Notes: generated by a model not told the origin, from the letters alone. Positions 49,968 through 61,178 are shown, counted from the first letter of the stretch. The stretch: DNA of 64,000 bases from Priapulus caudatus (GCF_000485595.1 NW_014577126.1:138201-202200), one strand, 5' to 3'. A program made the numbers and translations.

Positions 49968-50013
49968 CATACATACTCTTCTGGTGACAACTTCTCTGGC
50001 TTCATCCCTATAG
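49968..50013 (+). CDS. MRPL58: MRPL58 exon (HTYSSGDNFSGFIPI)
   Basis: This 46-nt exon lies between TTTTTCAG and GTAATT. It ends with one base of the Glu codon completed by the next exon. It supplies the FIPIE strand that precedes the GGQ domain core. The incoming phase (0) is inferred from the reading frame only. Confidence 0.85.
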
Positions 50014-52480
50014 GTAATTCACATGAAATTTGCTATCTAAACCATTATAAAGCAAAGCCCAATGCAGTTTTTTTGTCATGCAATAACATGGTCTGCAAAG
50101 AGATGTGAGCTATATGTTCCAAGGCTATTAACACAATTTACTAACTGAATAAAATATGATTATACTATTTTTATAGCAGTGTTTCCCCTGGCCAAAAAGG
50201 TCTGTGAGGTGGTAATTTTGTGTGTGTGCTTGCATGTTTCGAGGTCCTAGCAAAGCGAGCACCGTAGGCACTCGCTCAGCTAGGGGGTTTGAAAAAATGA
50301 TGCAATTTGGTGCATTCTAAGCTATTCTGAACACATTGTATGAGGTTTTTGTCAGCGAGGCGGTGTTTCTGTGTGGCGGCCCACCTCGCTTGTGTCAATG
50401 CAGGGGAAACACTGATATAGTATAGTATATAATACTATTACGACGAAGCCGTGTATAGAACATTCATACAAGTGTATGAATGTTTTTGCTAATGTTTAAT
50501 GCCACAAATTTAAAACTGCAAACTTATATAGTTACATTGTGTTTTTCCATTGCAGAGAAACTTGCCATCAAATACTTAAGAAGTGGTGGACCAGGGGGCC
50601 AAAATGTTAACAAAGGTATTAAAATTGATTTACCCATTGATAAAGCTAGAGTAATTAACTACTGTTATTGTACATTGTAGCTGTATGTATGATTATATCA
50701 TGTGCGTGCATGTATACATTTTCCATCTGTTTCTTCCAGTCAGCTCAAAAGCAGAGGTTCGGTTTCATCTCGATTCTGCAGACTGGATTCCAGAAAAATC
50801 TAGACAAAGGCTAAAAGAAATGGTACAACGAATTGTAACTAACTCGGTGTTTAAACTAGACAAAAAAATTGTTAGCAATTTGGTTAAATTGGTCTGAAAA
50901 TGTGTAGCCAAATTTATGCTTTATTATTTTTAATTCAGCGAGCACACTTTCAGGATATGGATATCTACTAACTATTTAATGTTAATCTTCGGTCTTTTCC
51001 GGAAAAGTTTCAGTACTGAGTAAACAATGAACACACTCGGTGTACCTCATGCTTTGGGTTAGCAAGCCTGTAGCTGTTGCCAGTGGGTACTGGTAGTGCC
51101 AGTAGGTACCACTGGGTAGAATTTGCGTGAAGGGCCTAATTAGCTTTAGCTTTTTGGCAAATTAATTATAACATTTTATCGCCAAATTCAACTTTAATTA
51201 GCAGTTGGCGAACGACAGCTTAAATCTTGCTAACTGCAAGTTTGTAAACTTGAACATATATATTGTAATCAGAAAGATGTCACATTGATAATCATATAAC
51301 CATCCATACTTGCAGTCGTTGGATTTTTTTACCAACATTATAATGTTATGGTATCGACTTACTAACCCCAATCAGGCTCGATGACTCGTTACGTCGCGTG
51401 GATAATGTAGTACAATAGCAGCAATCAATAAGCAGTAGAAGATACTAGTATAGATGGGTATACATGCCCAAGCAGCTATGTTTACTCGCATGCGCACGTA
51501 GATATGTGGTTAAGGCAATTACCGACACGTTTCAGTACCACACTAGGATCAATAAAATCGGAGAGTTCATCGTTGTTTCCGACCGGACGCGTGTTCAGAT
51601 GCTCAACCTTGCAGACTGCTTGGACAAGATCCGCTTTGCAGTGCGTGAGGCTGAGTTTGAGCCCTCTGAGCCATCAGAGGAAGACAAACAGGCCATGAAG
51701 GCCAGGTGAGCATGTCTGTTATAGGGTCTTCTAGTTGTAAATATTTGACTCAGTCAGGGAAAACCATTCACAACAGTATGTACTTTTATGCAGTTCTTAA
51801 TTTAGACAATAAATTCAGTTTACATAGCCAGCCACACAACTACAGTGAAACCTCAGTATGTTCTTCTTCTGATCACCATCAAATTAACAGATTTTATCAG
51901 TATTTTGCCATCGGATATGGAGATGTCATTGCACATAATATTCTGTTAACAATTTCATGACCCTGGTAAGAGAGGCTCAACGGATGTCATTTTGTTTCTA
52001 AGAGTTACCTGTAGAGAAAACAGTAGAAGAAGCTAATTTCCCCTCTAGATACTTGCAAGTGGCTACACTCCAAATCCCTTTGTTTTACATGCCTGTCACT
52101 AAAGACAGACTTGTCAGTTTATTTGGTGATCCGAATCATGAGGCATTCACTGACCCTGCTATTAAGAGCCAGGGGCTCGATTTTAGTTTTACACTTTGAG
52201 AACATTTACTGCTATGATTGACGTTTCAAGCAGCAGCCTTTGAAAATAAAGCTGAATGCATTGCTGGACCACTGCAGCACTGTAGCTCATCACGTCTCAC
52301 AGGTGCAAACATTGCAATGGCTACTGTGAGAATCTAGTGACTGTACACACATTGCGGATGAACTCTGATTCACTTCTCATTTTCATTCACAGAATCCTCA
52401 AGTTGAAGCGAGCCACTCTTCGAGAAAAGAGGTCTCGATCGCTCACGAAACAATCACGAGGAGGAGCGCCCCCTACGTGA
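49968..52480 (+). CDS. MRPL58: Mitochondrial peptidyl-tRNA hydrolase ICT1 / large-subunit protein mL62, 5' partial
   Basis: Exons 49968-50013, 50556-50615, 50740-50822, 51536-51705 and 52393-52480 join in phase to 447 nt (148 residues plus TGA). The product is a class-I release-factor-like hydrolase that rescues stalled mitochondrial ribosomes and is also a structural protein of the large subunit. Visible are the catalytic loop GGPGGQNVNK with the GGQ motif, SSKAEVRFHL, WIPEKSRQRLKEM, YHTRINKIGE, then LADCLDKIR, and a basic C-terminal tail (LKRATLREKRSRS) of the kind that enters the ribosomal A site. FIPIEKLAIKY before the GGQ corresponds to human DIPLDRLTISY. The first exon, carrying the start and mitochondrial targeting peptide, must lie upstream and was not identified between 46020 and 49967. 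The gene is divergent from the myosin gene. It looks intact; length and domain order match the family. Confidence 0.93.
50177..50414. mobile_element. MITE with hAT-type ends in MRPL58 intron
   Basis: Ends CAGTGTTTCCCCTG and CAGGGGAAACACTG are exact complements over 14 bp. CAGTGTTTCC is a familiar hAT terminus. No convincing 8-bp TSD remains. Confidence 0.8.
50556..50615 (+). CDS. MRPL58: MRPL58 exon with GGQ catalytic motif
   Basis: This 60-nt exon lies between CATTGCAG and GTATTA and reads EKLAIKYLRSGGPGGQNVNK. GGQ is the signature of peptide-releasing factors; its Gln is normally methylated and acts at the peptidyl-transferase centre. Confidence 0.95.
50740..50822 (+). CDS. MRPL58: MRPL58 exon (VSSKAEVRFHL ... 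RLKEM)
   Basis: This 83-nt exon lies between TTCTTCCAG and GTACAA. The donor was chosen inside a longer open frame. Cutting after KEM makes the protein align to human ICT1 without a gap through YHTRINKIGE, whereas reading through adds an unrelated tail. Confidence 0.9.
51536..51705 (+). CDS. MRPL58: MRPL58 exon (YHTRINKIGEF ... EDKQAMKAR)
   Basis: This 170-nt exon lies between GTTTCAG and GTGAGC. It encodes the second half of the RF-1-like domain, LADCLDKIRFAVREAE, and the PSEPSEEDKQ linker to the basic tail. The frame stays open upstream of the acceptor, but that part has no family similarity. Confidence 0.92.
52393..52480 (+). CDS. MRPL58: MRPL58 terminal exon, basic tail and stop
   Basis: After acceptor TTCACAG it reads ILKLKRATLREKRSRSLTKQ and ends at TGA 52478-52480. 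The Lys/Arg-rich tail is the part of ICT1 that senses the empty mRNA channel. A possible AATAAA lies at 52810-52815. Confidence 0.9.
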
Positions 52481-53747
52481 CCAACCGGCTCTGCGCCGCT
52501 CACATTTTTAGCATTCGATATGGCAATAACTCATTTAGGTTACTCTCGCTAGCTGTGATACCAGGTGTAGTACAGGTGATGCCATACTTGTTAATGTTCT
52601 GGTATACGTAAGTTTGGCTCATTGTGCTTCAAGGCTGTGCCTGTAAAAGAAACTGTTACAGCTACGAACATCTTTATGCAAAATATTTAACAAGTTTTAT
52701 AAATTTGTTAATGCTACAGCCTCTAGTGGTTCAGTGGCCAGACTGCTATTTTGCTCTACAGCTTATCACCCTGACACAGGAATTACATAGCTGTACAACC
52801 CATAGGATAAATAAAATAACTATGTTTAGTTGTTATTGACTTTGTGTGTCACCATGCTTTATCTGTTATAGGGAATTTATCATTTTATACTGAATATTAA
52901 ATGATTGCTTCTAGTGTTTAAAAGAGAAAAAAACCATGGTAACATAATTTGTGTGGGAAGGTGAATTGTGTGTGTTAGGTTTTTAATTTTTCTGTAATCT
53001 TGCTTTAAGCAAGATTTGTAAAGTTTTGGAAAGCATAAGGTTTAAATGTTATATCGTAAAGAATTTTCCTTGTGTATAAAACGAAGTAATATTGATTAGC
53101 AATATGTCCAGTAGATGGCGCTCGGTGATTATTTATATAGAAACCCGCCAGCGAGTGAGCAACTTGAATGACCCAGATATGCTTGTAGTAATTTATTTAC
53201 ATGAGAGCGCAATCAGTATGCGTGCGACACGTGCCATCTTCAAAAGGTCTCTTTAAGTTTAGCTCCTTCGTATATGCCATTCGATGTTGGAATTATCTTC
53301 ATTCCTCTTTGGTTAATTGCAAATTTGAAGCTTTATTGATCTTTCTATTTGATCAACTTTGTTTCTTTCCGCATTCGATATATCATATACTATAGGCCTA
53401 CTATTAGTACTAATACTATTACTACTACTAGTATTACTATACTACTGCCTACTGGTGAGTATTGTCATTATTGAACTTATCGATGGACTTTGAAGACTAT
53501 AGTACGGTATAATCTTTATGACTAGTAATCTTTATGAGTAGTAATTAGTATGTCTATGAGTATGAGTTTATGTTACTCGTACCATACACAAATGAAAAAA
53601 TCGTAAAACATTGGATATACTGAAAAATTATGTCATTGTCACGGCCGGCGGCTTCCACATCATATTTCTATAGTTCTATTTCTAGCATTAAGTCTCATCG
53701 GATAACATTATTTTCAAAGCTTACATAGCATTGCATTTGTTCTAGCT
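52481..53747. other. 3' flank of MRPL58, nothing further recognised
   Basis: AT-rich; a TACTAG/TAGTAA patch is at 53395-53460. Confidence 0.5.
52810..52815 (+). promoter_or_regulatory. Possible polyadenylation signal for MRPL58
   Basis: An AATAAA hexamer lies about 330 nt after the MRPL58 stop. It is a common sequence in AT-rich DNA, so this is only a candidate. Confidence 0.35.
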
Positions 53748-53930
53748 AGTCTTACCTTAGATACAGGCCCGTAGCCAGCTTTCTATTTGGTGGGGGGGGG
53801 GAGGTTCGCAATGTTGGCAATTTGCTCGGCAGGGGCGTGTACAGGATTTGTACCAGGGGGGTCTAACCGTAACCCATAGTTGCGAGCACGCAAAGGGGGG
53901 TCTGGGGGGGGGGGTTACAGCCCTATAGAC

Positions 53931-55505
53931 CGAAGGTCCGATAGACCGAAGGCCCGATAGACCAAAGGTTTATTCGAATACGCAGTGGCTACACGTCCGG
54001 AATCGGTCGCCTAGCCTCCAGGCTACGCAACCCTAACCCTAACCCTAACCCTAACCCTGACCCTGACCCTGACCCTAACCCTAACCCTTTGCAATATTCT
54101 TTTGTTGTTGTTATTCGTTTATCCTCCTACTTCACGAGGTCATGGTCACGAATGTAAAACCCTTTTGTATCATTAGCTACCGTGTTCCGTCATAGTAATT
54201 TGTTGTTGTAGTTTTTAAAAATTGGTAACAACGAGTGTATGTGGCTAAATTCTTGGATGGACTCAGACAGGAATCGTGGAGAGGGCCTGTTGATGGTGGC
54301 ATCCATCTCTGGTGTAAGATTCCTGTTTTCCCCAGTAAGGGCTGGCTATGTCAATAGACCGATGGCTTGGGTTGGTGTTGGTCTTCACATACCCCAGTTC
54401 GATCGTGTCAGTCATCTTCTCCCTGCTAACCTTGAGTCGTGAGCAATGTAATAACTTGTGTTCCACGGCTTTCATTGGGCGAGGCCACAGGTCGCATAGG
54501 GGGACTATCACTTGCCCCGATCTTAAACATGTGGGCTTTCAGTTTGTGTGTCCAGTTAATCCTGTTCAGCTTGGTTTCTGTTCTGCGATTTGGTGAGGCT
54601 GCGAACGCTGCTTATGTTTTACCTTAGCTCCAGATGATGAAAGAGACCTGCCTGTAACAGAGCTGTCCCGATGAACTCTGCCATCGTTCTACAAGCTTTC
54701 TGATTCTCCCTTTGGCCTCGGGAGAAAGAAAGCGGAGAGTGGTCTCAGATATATCCATTTCTGCGGCCTCGAAGGCTTGCCGTTGCGCTGTCTGTGTCTC
54801 GCAAGTTCATTTGCAGCCGAGGCCTGCACTGTCCTGGCCCCAGCAAATGTCAATCTTGATGTTATTTGTGTATAGCTGCTTACTCTTTCTCTGGATGTTT
54901 GAGGTAAGTGTTTGTAAAAGGTTGTTTTGTTGGGGGGCCGTGCCGGTGAGAATGGCGCTTTGGCAGTCCGAGGAATTCTGAGTTTGAATATGTGTGGAGT
55001 GCAGAGTAGTTGATTGCGAAGTCCAATGCGAGGAATATTGCGTGCAGTTCTCCGTGATAGCTGCTGCTTTTACACGAGATAGCCTTTCGGATGGCGATGG
55101 CTTGGCTGTTGATGCCATTTGCGTAGATGATGGCTGCCGCCCCACAGGGTCCAGGATTCCCGAGTGCTGATCCGTCAGTGAAGGCGATTATGGTTTTTTC
55201 ATCAGTCTCCTTCAGCTGTTCCTCCGTGATTTTCCTTGCCTTTACAGCTTGGGCGGTCGATCTGCTCTTGCTGTTACCGAGCGTGTACCATGAGTTATTA
55301 ACCCTGGTAACCATCGTCGCGTTAAGCGTGCCCAAGCTGTATTGTGGTTCGTGTTCAACCCGGTCCAGTGAGAAGTTCCTGCATAGGGAGTTGACAGCCA
55401 TTTTGATGTGGTGTAGGGTAGGGTACGGTGATCCATGAAGACTTTGTTGTCCAGGAGATGTAAGTACCTGCAGCGATTCGGTTTATCGGACCTTCGGTCA
55501 TAGGG
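53931..55505. mobile_element. Innermost DNA element, TIR CCCTATAGACCGAAGG
   Basis: CCCTATAGACCGAAGGTCCG at the left, CGGACCTTCGGTCATAGGG at the right. The TSD is unclear. It encloses a CCCTAA/CCCTGA array (54032-54088) and a retrotransposon fragment. Confidence 0.75.
54340..55440 (-). pseudogene. Retrotransposon RNase H domain and C-terminal tail, frame-shifted
   Basis: On the minus strand it reads IIAFTDGSALGNPGPCGAAA, then SYHGELHAIFLALDFAINYS and, after a frame change, SSDCQSAILTG. The three acidic residues of RNase H (TDGS, GELHAI, SDCQS) are all present. The WVPGH-type end and a LNRINWTHKLKAHMFKIG-like tail follow in broken frames. RNase H at the C terminus points to a non-LTR element of an RNH-bearing clade, or an RNH captured by the surrounding DNA element. 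Confidence 0.8.
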
Positions 55506-55934
55506 ATGGGGCCCTCCCCAGAAATTTTTTAAAATTACACCGCCCTCAGATGCGTTTTCTGCGCGAGGCAAGGGGGGGTCCGGACTCCCTGGACCCCCCT
55601 GTACACGCCCCTGCTCGGGCGCGAAGCGACCAGGGCGAGGAGCCAAGGCGGGGGGAGGTGTGGGGGGGGGTGTTGCGACTGTCACGGCCTCCGCAAACGA
55701 TCGGAGATTTGCAATTATTACACTAAAATGGAGCGACCTGAGGTGAAATTCGTGCAAATTTAAAAAAAAAAAATTTTTTTGCTTGGGGGGATGGGCTCGG
55801 TGGGGGTTCGTTCGAACCCCCCGAACCCCCCCTGGCTACGGGCCTGAGATACAATAATGTTCCCAAACCCAGGAGGATAGGGGGGGTCCCTATCCTCCTG
55901 GGTTTGGGTTACATTATTGTATCTAGTCTTACCT

Positions 55935-57239
55935 CTGGTTCGCGCGCACGTACGTAGGCCTAAACGCTTCTACAGTGCGCTTGCATGAAGACTTCCTCGC
56001 GCACACACGCTCACGCGTACTTGTAGGCCTAACATGTATGCGGTCTCGTATATCAAACTCGAACGTTCCAAACTAAAAACCCGCATAAGCTTAGCAACAT
56101 GCTAATCAGCCATGAGGCAGATGCTGGGCAGGTGCGTTGATATATTTGGTCAGGATAACAACTGATTCTTACTACGACTACTAAACAAACTGCATAGACC
56201 GCACATTACTACCATCATGAGATCTCATTCACTCCTGCTACCAATCCTAAGTCAACCATGGATATCTCTCTATATATACAGTGTGTATTGTAGATATCAA
56301 GAGCGTATAAAGAAGGAACTTCATATCCTTCTTTATACGCTAGTGTAGATATCTATAATTATAGCTACCAGCCGACCACTATACCAGCATGATTTCTAGC
56401 ACTAACCCAATTTATTCATGCGCATTCTGGTTCATGGCGTGGGTACCAGTAGAGTTGCAATACTCAAATGTGCGTGCTGCCCATGCGAGTACCATAATGG
56501 TGTGAATGGCTGCTGGAAAGTGGCAACAGGTGGGGAGTTTCGTGTGCAGTATCATTCAGAGTACGGGTAGATATCGCAGACGAGTACATTTTTACAGTTG
56601 TGTTACTGTTTGTCTGTTTATCTAACGACTAGGATCTTAGTAATAGTAGTGCGAAACATGTTTTCGGTGTGACAACGATTAAATGCTATTCTTGCCTGAA
56701 AATTGCTTTCACAATTTTCACATCCTTTGCTCTAATGTCTGGTGATATATTGTGGATTTCCAACTGTCAGTCTGGCTAAAATTTTCAGCCTGCTTGCAAC
56801 AAGCTGTGACAGGAAATGCAAGCTAAATACAGTGGTTCAACTATCAGGAAGCACAGCCTGGAAATTCCGAGTGGTTTTCCTGTTGGGTGCATGTATCGTG
56901 TAGCAGGTGTGATCTGAAGTATCCTGTCTGAGTGGGCTGTCTGCGTGTTGAGTTGAGCCAGTGCATGAGGGCGGCATAGACTTCATCATTGAGTATGAAT
57001 TACATTGGTGAGGAAATTTGTGTTTTATATATACTTGCATGTTTGTGTATGAGCTAGTGACAAATATATTAGAGATATAATTAAGTCCATGTAATTTATA
57101 ATTGCATAGTAACATACATTAAACTCATAATTTTATTATCTGACACGTTGGGGAATGAGAGTCGGAGAGTACGTAGTACGGTACTATAATCGATATCATA
57201 TAGATGTAGGTCAATCTATACAGTCTAGTGAAAAATGAC
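55935..57239. other. No gene recognised apart from a 45-bp fold-back at 56299
   Basis: No conserved frame. A 92-codon minus frame (56837-57115) has no family resemblance. Confidence 0.5.
56299..56343. mobile_element. 45-bp minimal fold-back element, 10-bp TSD
   Basis: AGCGTATAAAGAAGGA and TCCTTCTTTATACGCT face each other across about 8 bp. TGTAGATATC stands at 56289-56298 and 56344-56353. The arm equals the tip of the 707-bp element at 1416-2122, so this is an almost core-less member of that family. Confidence 0.88.
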
Positions 57240-57261
57240 ATATGCATGTTCTTGCTGGGTT

Positions 57262-57540
57262 TTTAGCTCACCTTGACATCGTCAAGACGAGCTATTGCCA
57301 TGGGTCGTCGTACGTCAGTCCGTCCGTCCGTCCGTCAACATTTGGCTACGGTCAACAATAACTCAGGAACCGTTTGACCCACGTGTTTGAAATTGGGTAT
57401 AGTTGTTACTGCTAGGGGAGAGGTTTGAACGTCCTGTTTTTGAGCACGCCAGTCGACGTACTTTCAAGCCACGGCAATTTTTTGGCAAAAATGGAAATTG
57501 CCATTAGTCAGTTCAGGTTCAACGGATTTTGCTCATTTTT
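57262..57540 (+). repeat. Dispersed repeat headed by AGCTCACCTTGACATCGTCA
   Basis: A short palindrome-like head, a (CCGT)n run at 57319-57335 and GGCTACGGTCAACAATAACT; the same architecture as the next repeat but diverged. Confidence 0.65.
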
Positions 57541-57752
57541 AGCTCATCTGACATAGTCAGATGCAGCTTGTAGAATCGCTTGATCGTCCGTCCGTCCGTG
57601 CGTCAACAGTTGGCACAATCTTAACCGCCTTCGACGTACCGGTCACGATATTCGGCGCTTGTTGGGGGGATCGTCAAAACGAGTTGGGATGTCCGAAGCT
57701 GGGGTCAAAGGTCAAAAGTCAAGAGTGTAAAAGAAGGGGGAACATTCACTCC
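57541..57752 (+). repeat. Dispersed repeat, TCATCTGACATAGTCAGATG head
   Basis: Palindromic head, GCAGCTTGTAGAATC, (CCGT)n, and tail AAGAAGGGGGAACATTC; the counterpart in inverse orientation is at 1-232. Confidence 0.75.
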
Positions 57753-59490
57753 TAACTTAAGGTATAGGGCAGGAAATGCAGAATTGGCGGCACAAATCTA
57801 AACGGCTCGACCTAGGCTCGTGATAGTCGGTGTATAGCATCATGGTAGGAAAGCCATCACTGGGCTGAAATTGGGGTCACAGGGTCAAAGGTCAATGGGC
57901 ACAGGGCAGATTTTAGACATTTTCTGAGGAGCATGGGCTGACGAGCGCATTGAAAAACTTTTTGTTTCAGCGGTGACCGCTAGCATTTTTATGGCTTTAT
58001 TGAAAAGACCATGAATGTCCCTTCTGCTGACAAGCGAAGAGTAAGTGTCGGATAACCCTTTGACCCTCAAGAGAGGGTTAAAACATGGATTTGTTGACTG
58101 TTAACAAAGGAGTGAACTGCTTTTGCTATTAGAGCCCCTCCCCCGCACCCTCCCCCTTCCCCACCCCTCCCCCGCCCCTTCCCCCACCCTCCCCCACACC
58201 TCCCCCCCCCCCTCCCGCCTACCCTCCATCTGCGATAGTGGGCGTGTCCTAACAATGATGTGTACGCAACTGCGTGTCTGCATTATCTGCGCCTAAAAAT
58301 GTGGTACTACGCACGGACTGAAATTTTACGTTTATAATTGTAAGCAACAGACCTCAGATGAGCCCAGACGCTCTGCGCTCTTGTGGTATGTGAATGAATA
58401 AGGCTGGACCGCAAAACGTATTACAGGTTTGTTTTGATATTTAAAAGAAAATTATCGCAAGTTAGGTAGGTTTTTTGGCAATTATATAGCATTTATTAGA
58501 CACCGCCAGATAACAGTCTGTGGTGTCACAACTTGCTGGTTCGTTTTACAAGATTTCATGACAATATCTTTAATGCAAAATTGGTATTTCCTCTTCCACC
58601 TTGCGCGTATAAAACTCTATATTAGAGTAAGTTTTACAAAACATGGTCGGGAACGGCAGCATAACCTATTTATTTGAACGCCATCGCTAAGAAACATCAA
58701 AGCGGGTATAGGCGGCCACTCGACCGTCCACAAAATTGTGATTCATTTGGTTTATAAATTACAATTGGCGAAATACAGATGGCAACCGTGTGCTACCGCC
58801 TAGAAAAACTCATACGAAGTAACCACTTCCATGCAACCAATTAACCTTTGAGAAAAGTTGTGTTATGGGCAGGGAAACACCATTGTCACGTGGTATATAG
58901 CAGCTACGTGGAATAAGCGTATCCTCTCAATCTTACACGTTACACATCGGGAGCTAGCTCGGCTGTTTTAGGCAGTGCCTAAATCTGAATATTATAAAAA
59001 CGTTAAATGGCAATCATTTAGGTGTAACGCCATCACTCTACCTCATCTCAGACTTTCACATCTCAAACATTTATTTTCACATAAAAAATTACACAAAATT
59101 ATCAAGAGTATATAATGGGAGTTCTCCCATATATAATTTTCGTTTCTATAATGTACGTCGATGGTTGCTCAATTTACAATTAAAACTGACTTCTTCTCAC
59201 TCACTCATTTGTGTCCTTTTTTGTGGTGAGCTATAGTGTCATTACCTCTTTCATTATTTGAGGTATTGTATAGTTATGAGAGCGAAAAAGACTGTGATAT
59301 GCCCGTAGAAATTTATATACATACATGTATAGATACAATAACATAATGCATCAAAAGAGTAGGTTATTTACTACTTGTGTTGGCCAAGTTACATTATTGT
59401 GTCTGGGTGTCATTATTTAATATTTACACATTGTTATGAATTTGGTCTAAAGTTTAGACTCACTCTCTAGATTAGTTTGCCCAGTTACAT
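57753..59490. other. No gene recognised; C-rich tract 58133-58218
   Basis: The polypyrimidine tract (CCCCTCCC units) gives Gly/Arg frames on the minus strand that are artefacts. A small hairpin (ATATAATGGGAG / CTCCCATATAT) is at about 59109-59136. Confidence 0.5.
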
Positions 59491-59763
59491 CAGGGCCGTA
59501 GCCTGCGGGGCAAGGGGGGCAGCTGCCCCCCCCCCCTAAATTTTGGAGTAAAATTAAAAAAATAAATTGATCTACTAAAAGAGAATTGTCGTAGTCCGAA
59601 TGAAGGCTGTACATGTACTCAAAAGTGCCTCAAATACCATCTCCTGCGATCTAAATTTTCAAAATTTTATTTAATCCACCTGTTTAATTCTCACTCCCTC
59701 CTTGAAATCCTGGATCCGCGACTGCCCCCCCCCCCCTAGGAATTTGCTCAGCCTACGGCCCTG
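59491..59763. mobile_element. CAGGG-family MITE, TSD TACAT
   Basis: Ends CAGGGCCGTAGCCTG and CAGCCTACGGCCCTG; TACAT at 59486-59490 and 59764-59768. PolyG/polyC runs lie near both ends. Confidence 0.92.
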
Positions 59764-59866
59764 TACATTCGGCAACGGTAATTTACCGTAGGGTACTATT
59801 GAGTAGTGGGTAAACGAGAGTGAACAGACAGCTTAGCAGGATATTCCCCCGCGTTACATAAGTGAT

Positions 59867-60101
59867 GCTGCCAGGGTCTATGTCTTCCTGGGTACTGCCG
59901 GAACGTACCCTGGTACTATCTAATATGCCAGACCGTACCTCGCCTACTCCACTAACGAGTCTAGGGAGTCACCTATGCCTACTCCCTAACCCTAACCCTA
60001 GCCCTAACCATATCAGATAGTTACCAGGGTACGTTCCGGTATACCGCACCGTACCCAGGGTACGTTCCGGCAGTACCCAGGGAGACATAGACCTTATCTG
60101 C
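59867..60101. mobile_element. Fold-back element with 9-11-bp TSD, copy 2
   Basis: Same arms and core as 12289-12586 (AGGGTCTATGTC, CGGAACGTACCCTGG, CCCTAA tract). ATAAGTGAT at 59858-59866 and 60102-60110; the match extends to CATAAGTGATG. Confidence 0.9.
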
Positions 60102-60350
60102 ATAAGTGATGTGTCCCAGAAAATCCGTTAATAACACGTAAATCCATAACGAGAATCACGTCTTTTCATTGACCTCCATTATATGAGTTAGGAGATAAGT
60201 TATTGAGCAAAAAATTATTGAGATAAAAGATGTAGTTGAAAAAACATGATTTCTATAGTTTGAGAATATGTGAGCATAATGTCATAATAAAAGTAGGAAT
60301 GATGGATTCAGAATTGGAACTATAAGAGTTATATTTGGAGGTTACTGGTT

Positions 60351-60448
60351 AGATACAATAATGTAACCCAAACAAAGGGGTAGGGGTTTGGTAGGGTAGG
60401 GGTAGGGGTAGGTAATGTAACCTGTGTTTGGGTTACATTATTGTATCT
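60351..60448. mobile_element. Fold-back element, AGATACAATAATGTAACCC arms
   Basis: Arms AGATACAATAATGTAACCC and its complement flank a (GGGGTA)n-like core. No clear TSD. The same arms are at 55847-55924. Confidence 0.8.
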
Positions 60449-61178
60449 AATTGGGAGGGGGCTCTTTTTCAGCCTGCTCTCTTTCATTATCTCTATCGTT
60501 GTCGGGTTTAGATGATTCAGGCTTTGACCTGAAAGCCAAAATTTATCTAAAGTTGGTTACTGTTTACATACGATCTTCTCTTTGTACAACTCACTGTAGC
60601 CGTTTCAGCTGAGGTCGTTGTAAACTGGTATTGATAAATTCCGTAGGAACGAATTTTCGTTTCGTATAGAAGATCTTCCGTTTTGGTCATATAATTTACA
60701 AATTAGGCATGGATGAATTTATGTAAACAGGGTTGCTGTAACGGGGGATGGAACTGTATATAGTCTTTGTCAAGTGCTGCATACGTATACCCTCTAATTG
60801 TGTGTGAATGAAATACAATATACGTGTAATTCGTGTCTTGATTGCCATTTTAGAATGAATGCAGGATGATGGTCAGTCTGGCACAACCGAGTGGCTACTT
60901 AGTGGTAACTTCGCCGAAGATAGAGAAACACCCAACGTGGAATCACAGGACTTGTTTTTAGTCGTGGATTCGTCCGTGAAACAGTTGCCGGGGTATAAGC
61001 AGCATATTGGCCTCTGAACGCTGGCTTCTTTTGTCGGTGAGGCACGACTTAAATTAAAATTGTGGTTGGTGTCTCGGCCGTGTAACAAGAGGGCTGTTGA
61101 CGTGTTGTCCACGTAGCAAACGAAGTGAGAGTGCATTTGGTGGGGTCGCCTCTTGCAGGTGGCACTAGTGTTGGTGCA
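60449..61178. other. Upstream region of the MFSD6-like gene
   Basis: No recognisable promoter motif. A 203-codon minus frame overlaps 60873-61484, but its right half is only the complement of the conserved plus-strand membrane segments. It is therefore taken as a shadow. Confidence 0.5.

Larger units (their letters stand above)
53830..55613. mobile_element. CAGGGGCG element nested in the previous one, TSD CTCGG
   Basis: Ends CAGGGGCGTGTACAGG and CCTGTACACGCCCCTG are exact complements; CTCGG at 53825-53829 and 55614-55618. Confidence 0.92.
53764..55846. mobile_element. CAGGCCCG element inserted in the fold-back, TSD AGATA
   Basis: Ends CAGGCCCGTAGCCAG and CTGGCTACGGGCCTG are exact complements; AGATA at 53759-53763 and 55847-55851. 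Inside is another complete element. Confidence 0.92.
53758..55924. mobile_element. Fold-back element split by insertions, 10-bp TSD AGTCTTACCT
   Basis: Left tip TAGATA at 53758; the rest (CAATAATGTTCCCAAACCC ... GGGTTACATTATTGTATCT) is at 55852-55924. AGTCTTACCT at 53748-53757 and 55925-55934. Without the inserts the element is only about 80 bp, almost all hairpin. It is a relative of 60351-60448. Confidence 0.85.

Noticed and set aside
58067-58283. Glycine-rich minus-strand frames
   Set aside because: Direct translation of the C-rich simple tract; no start context and no conservation.
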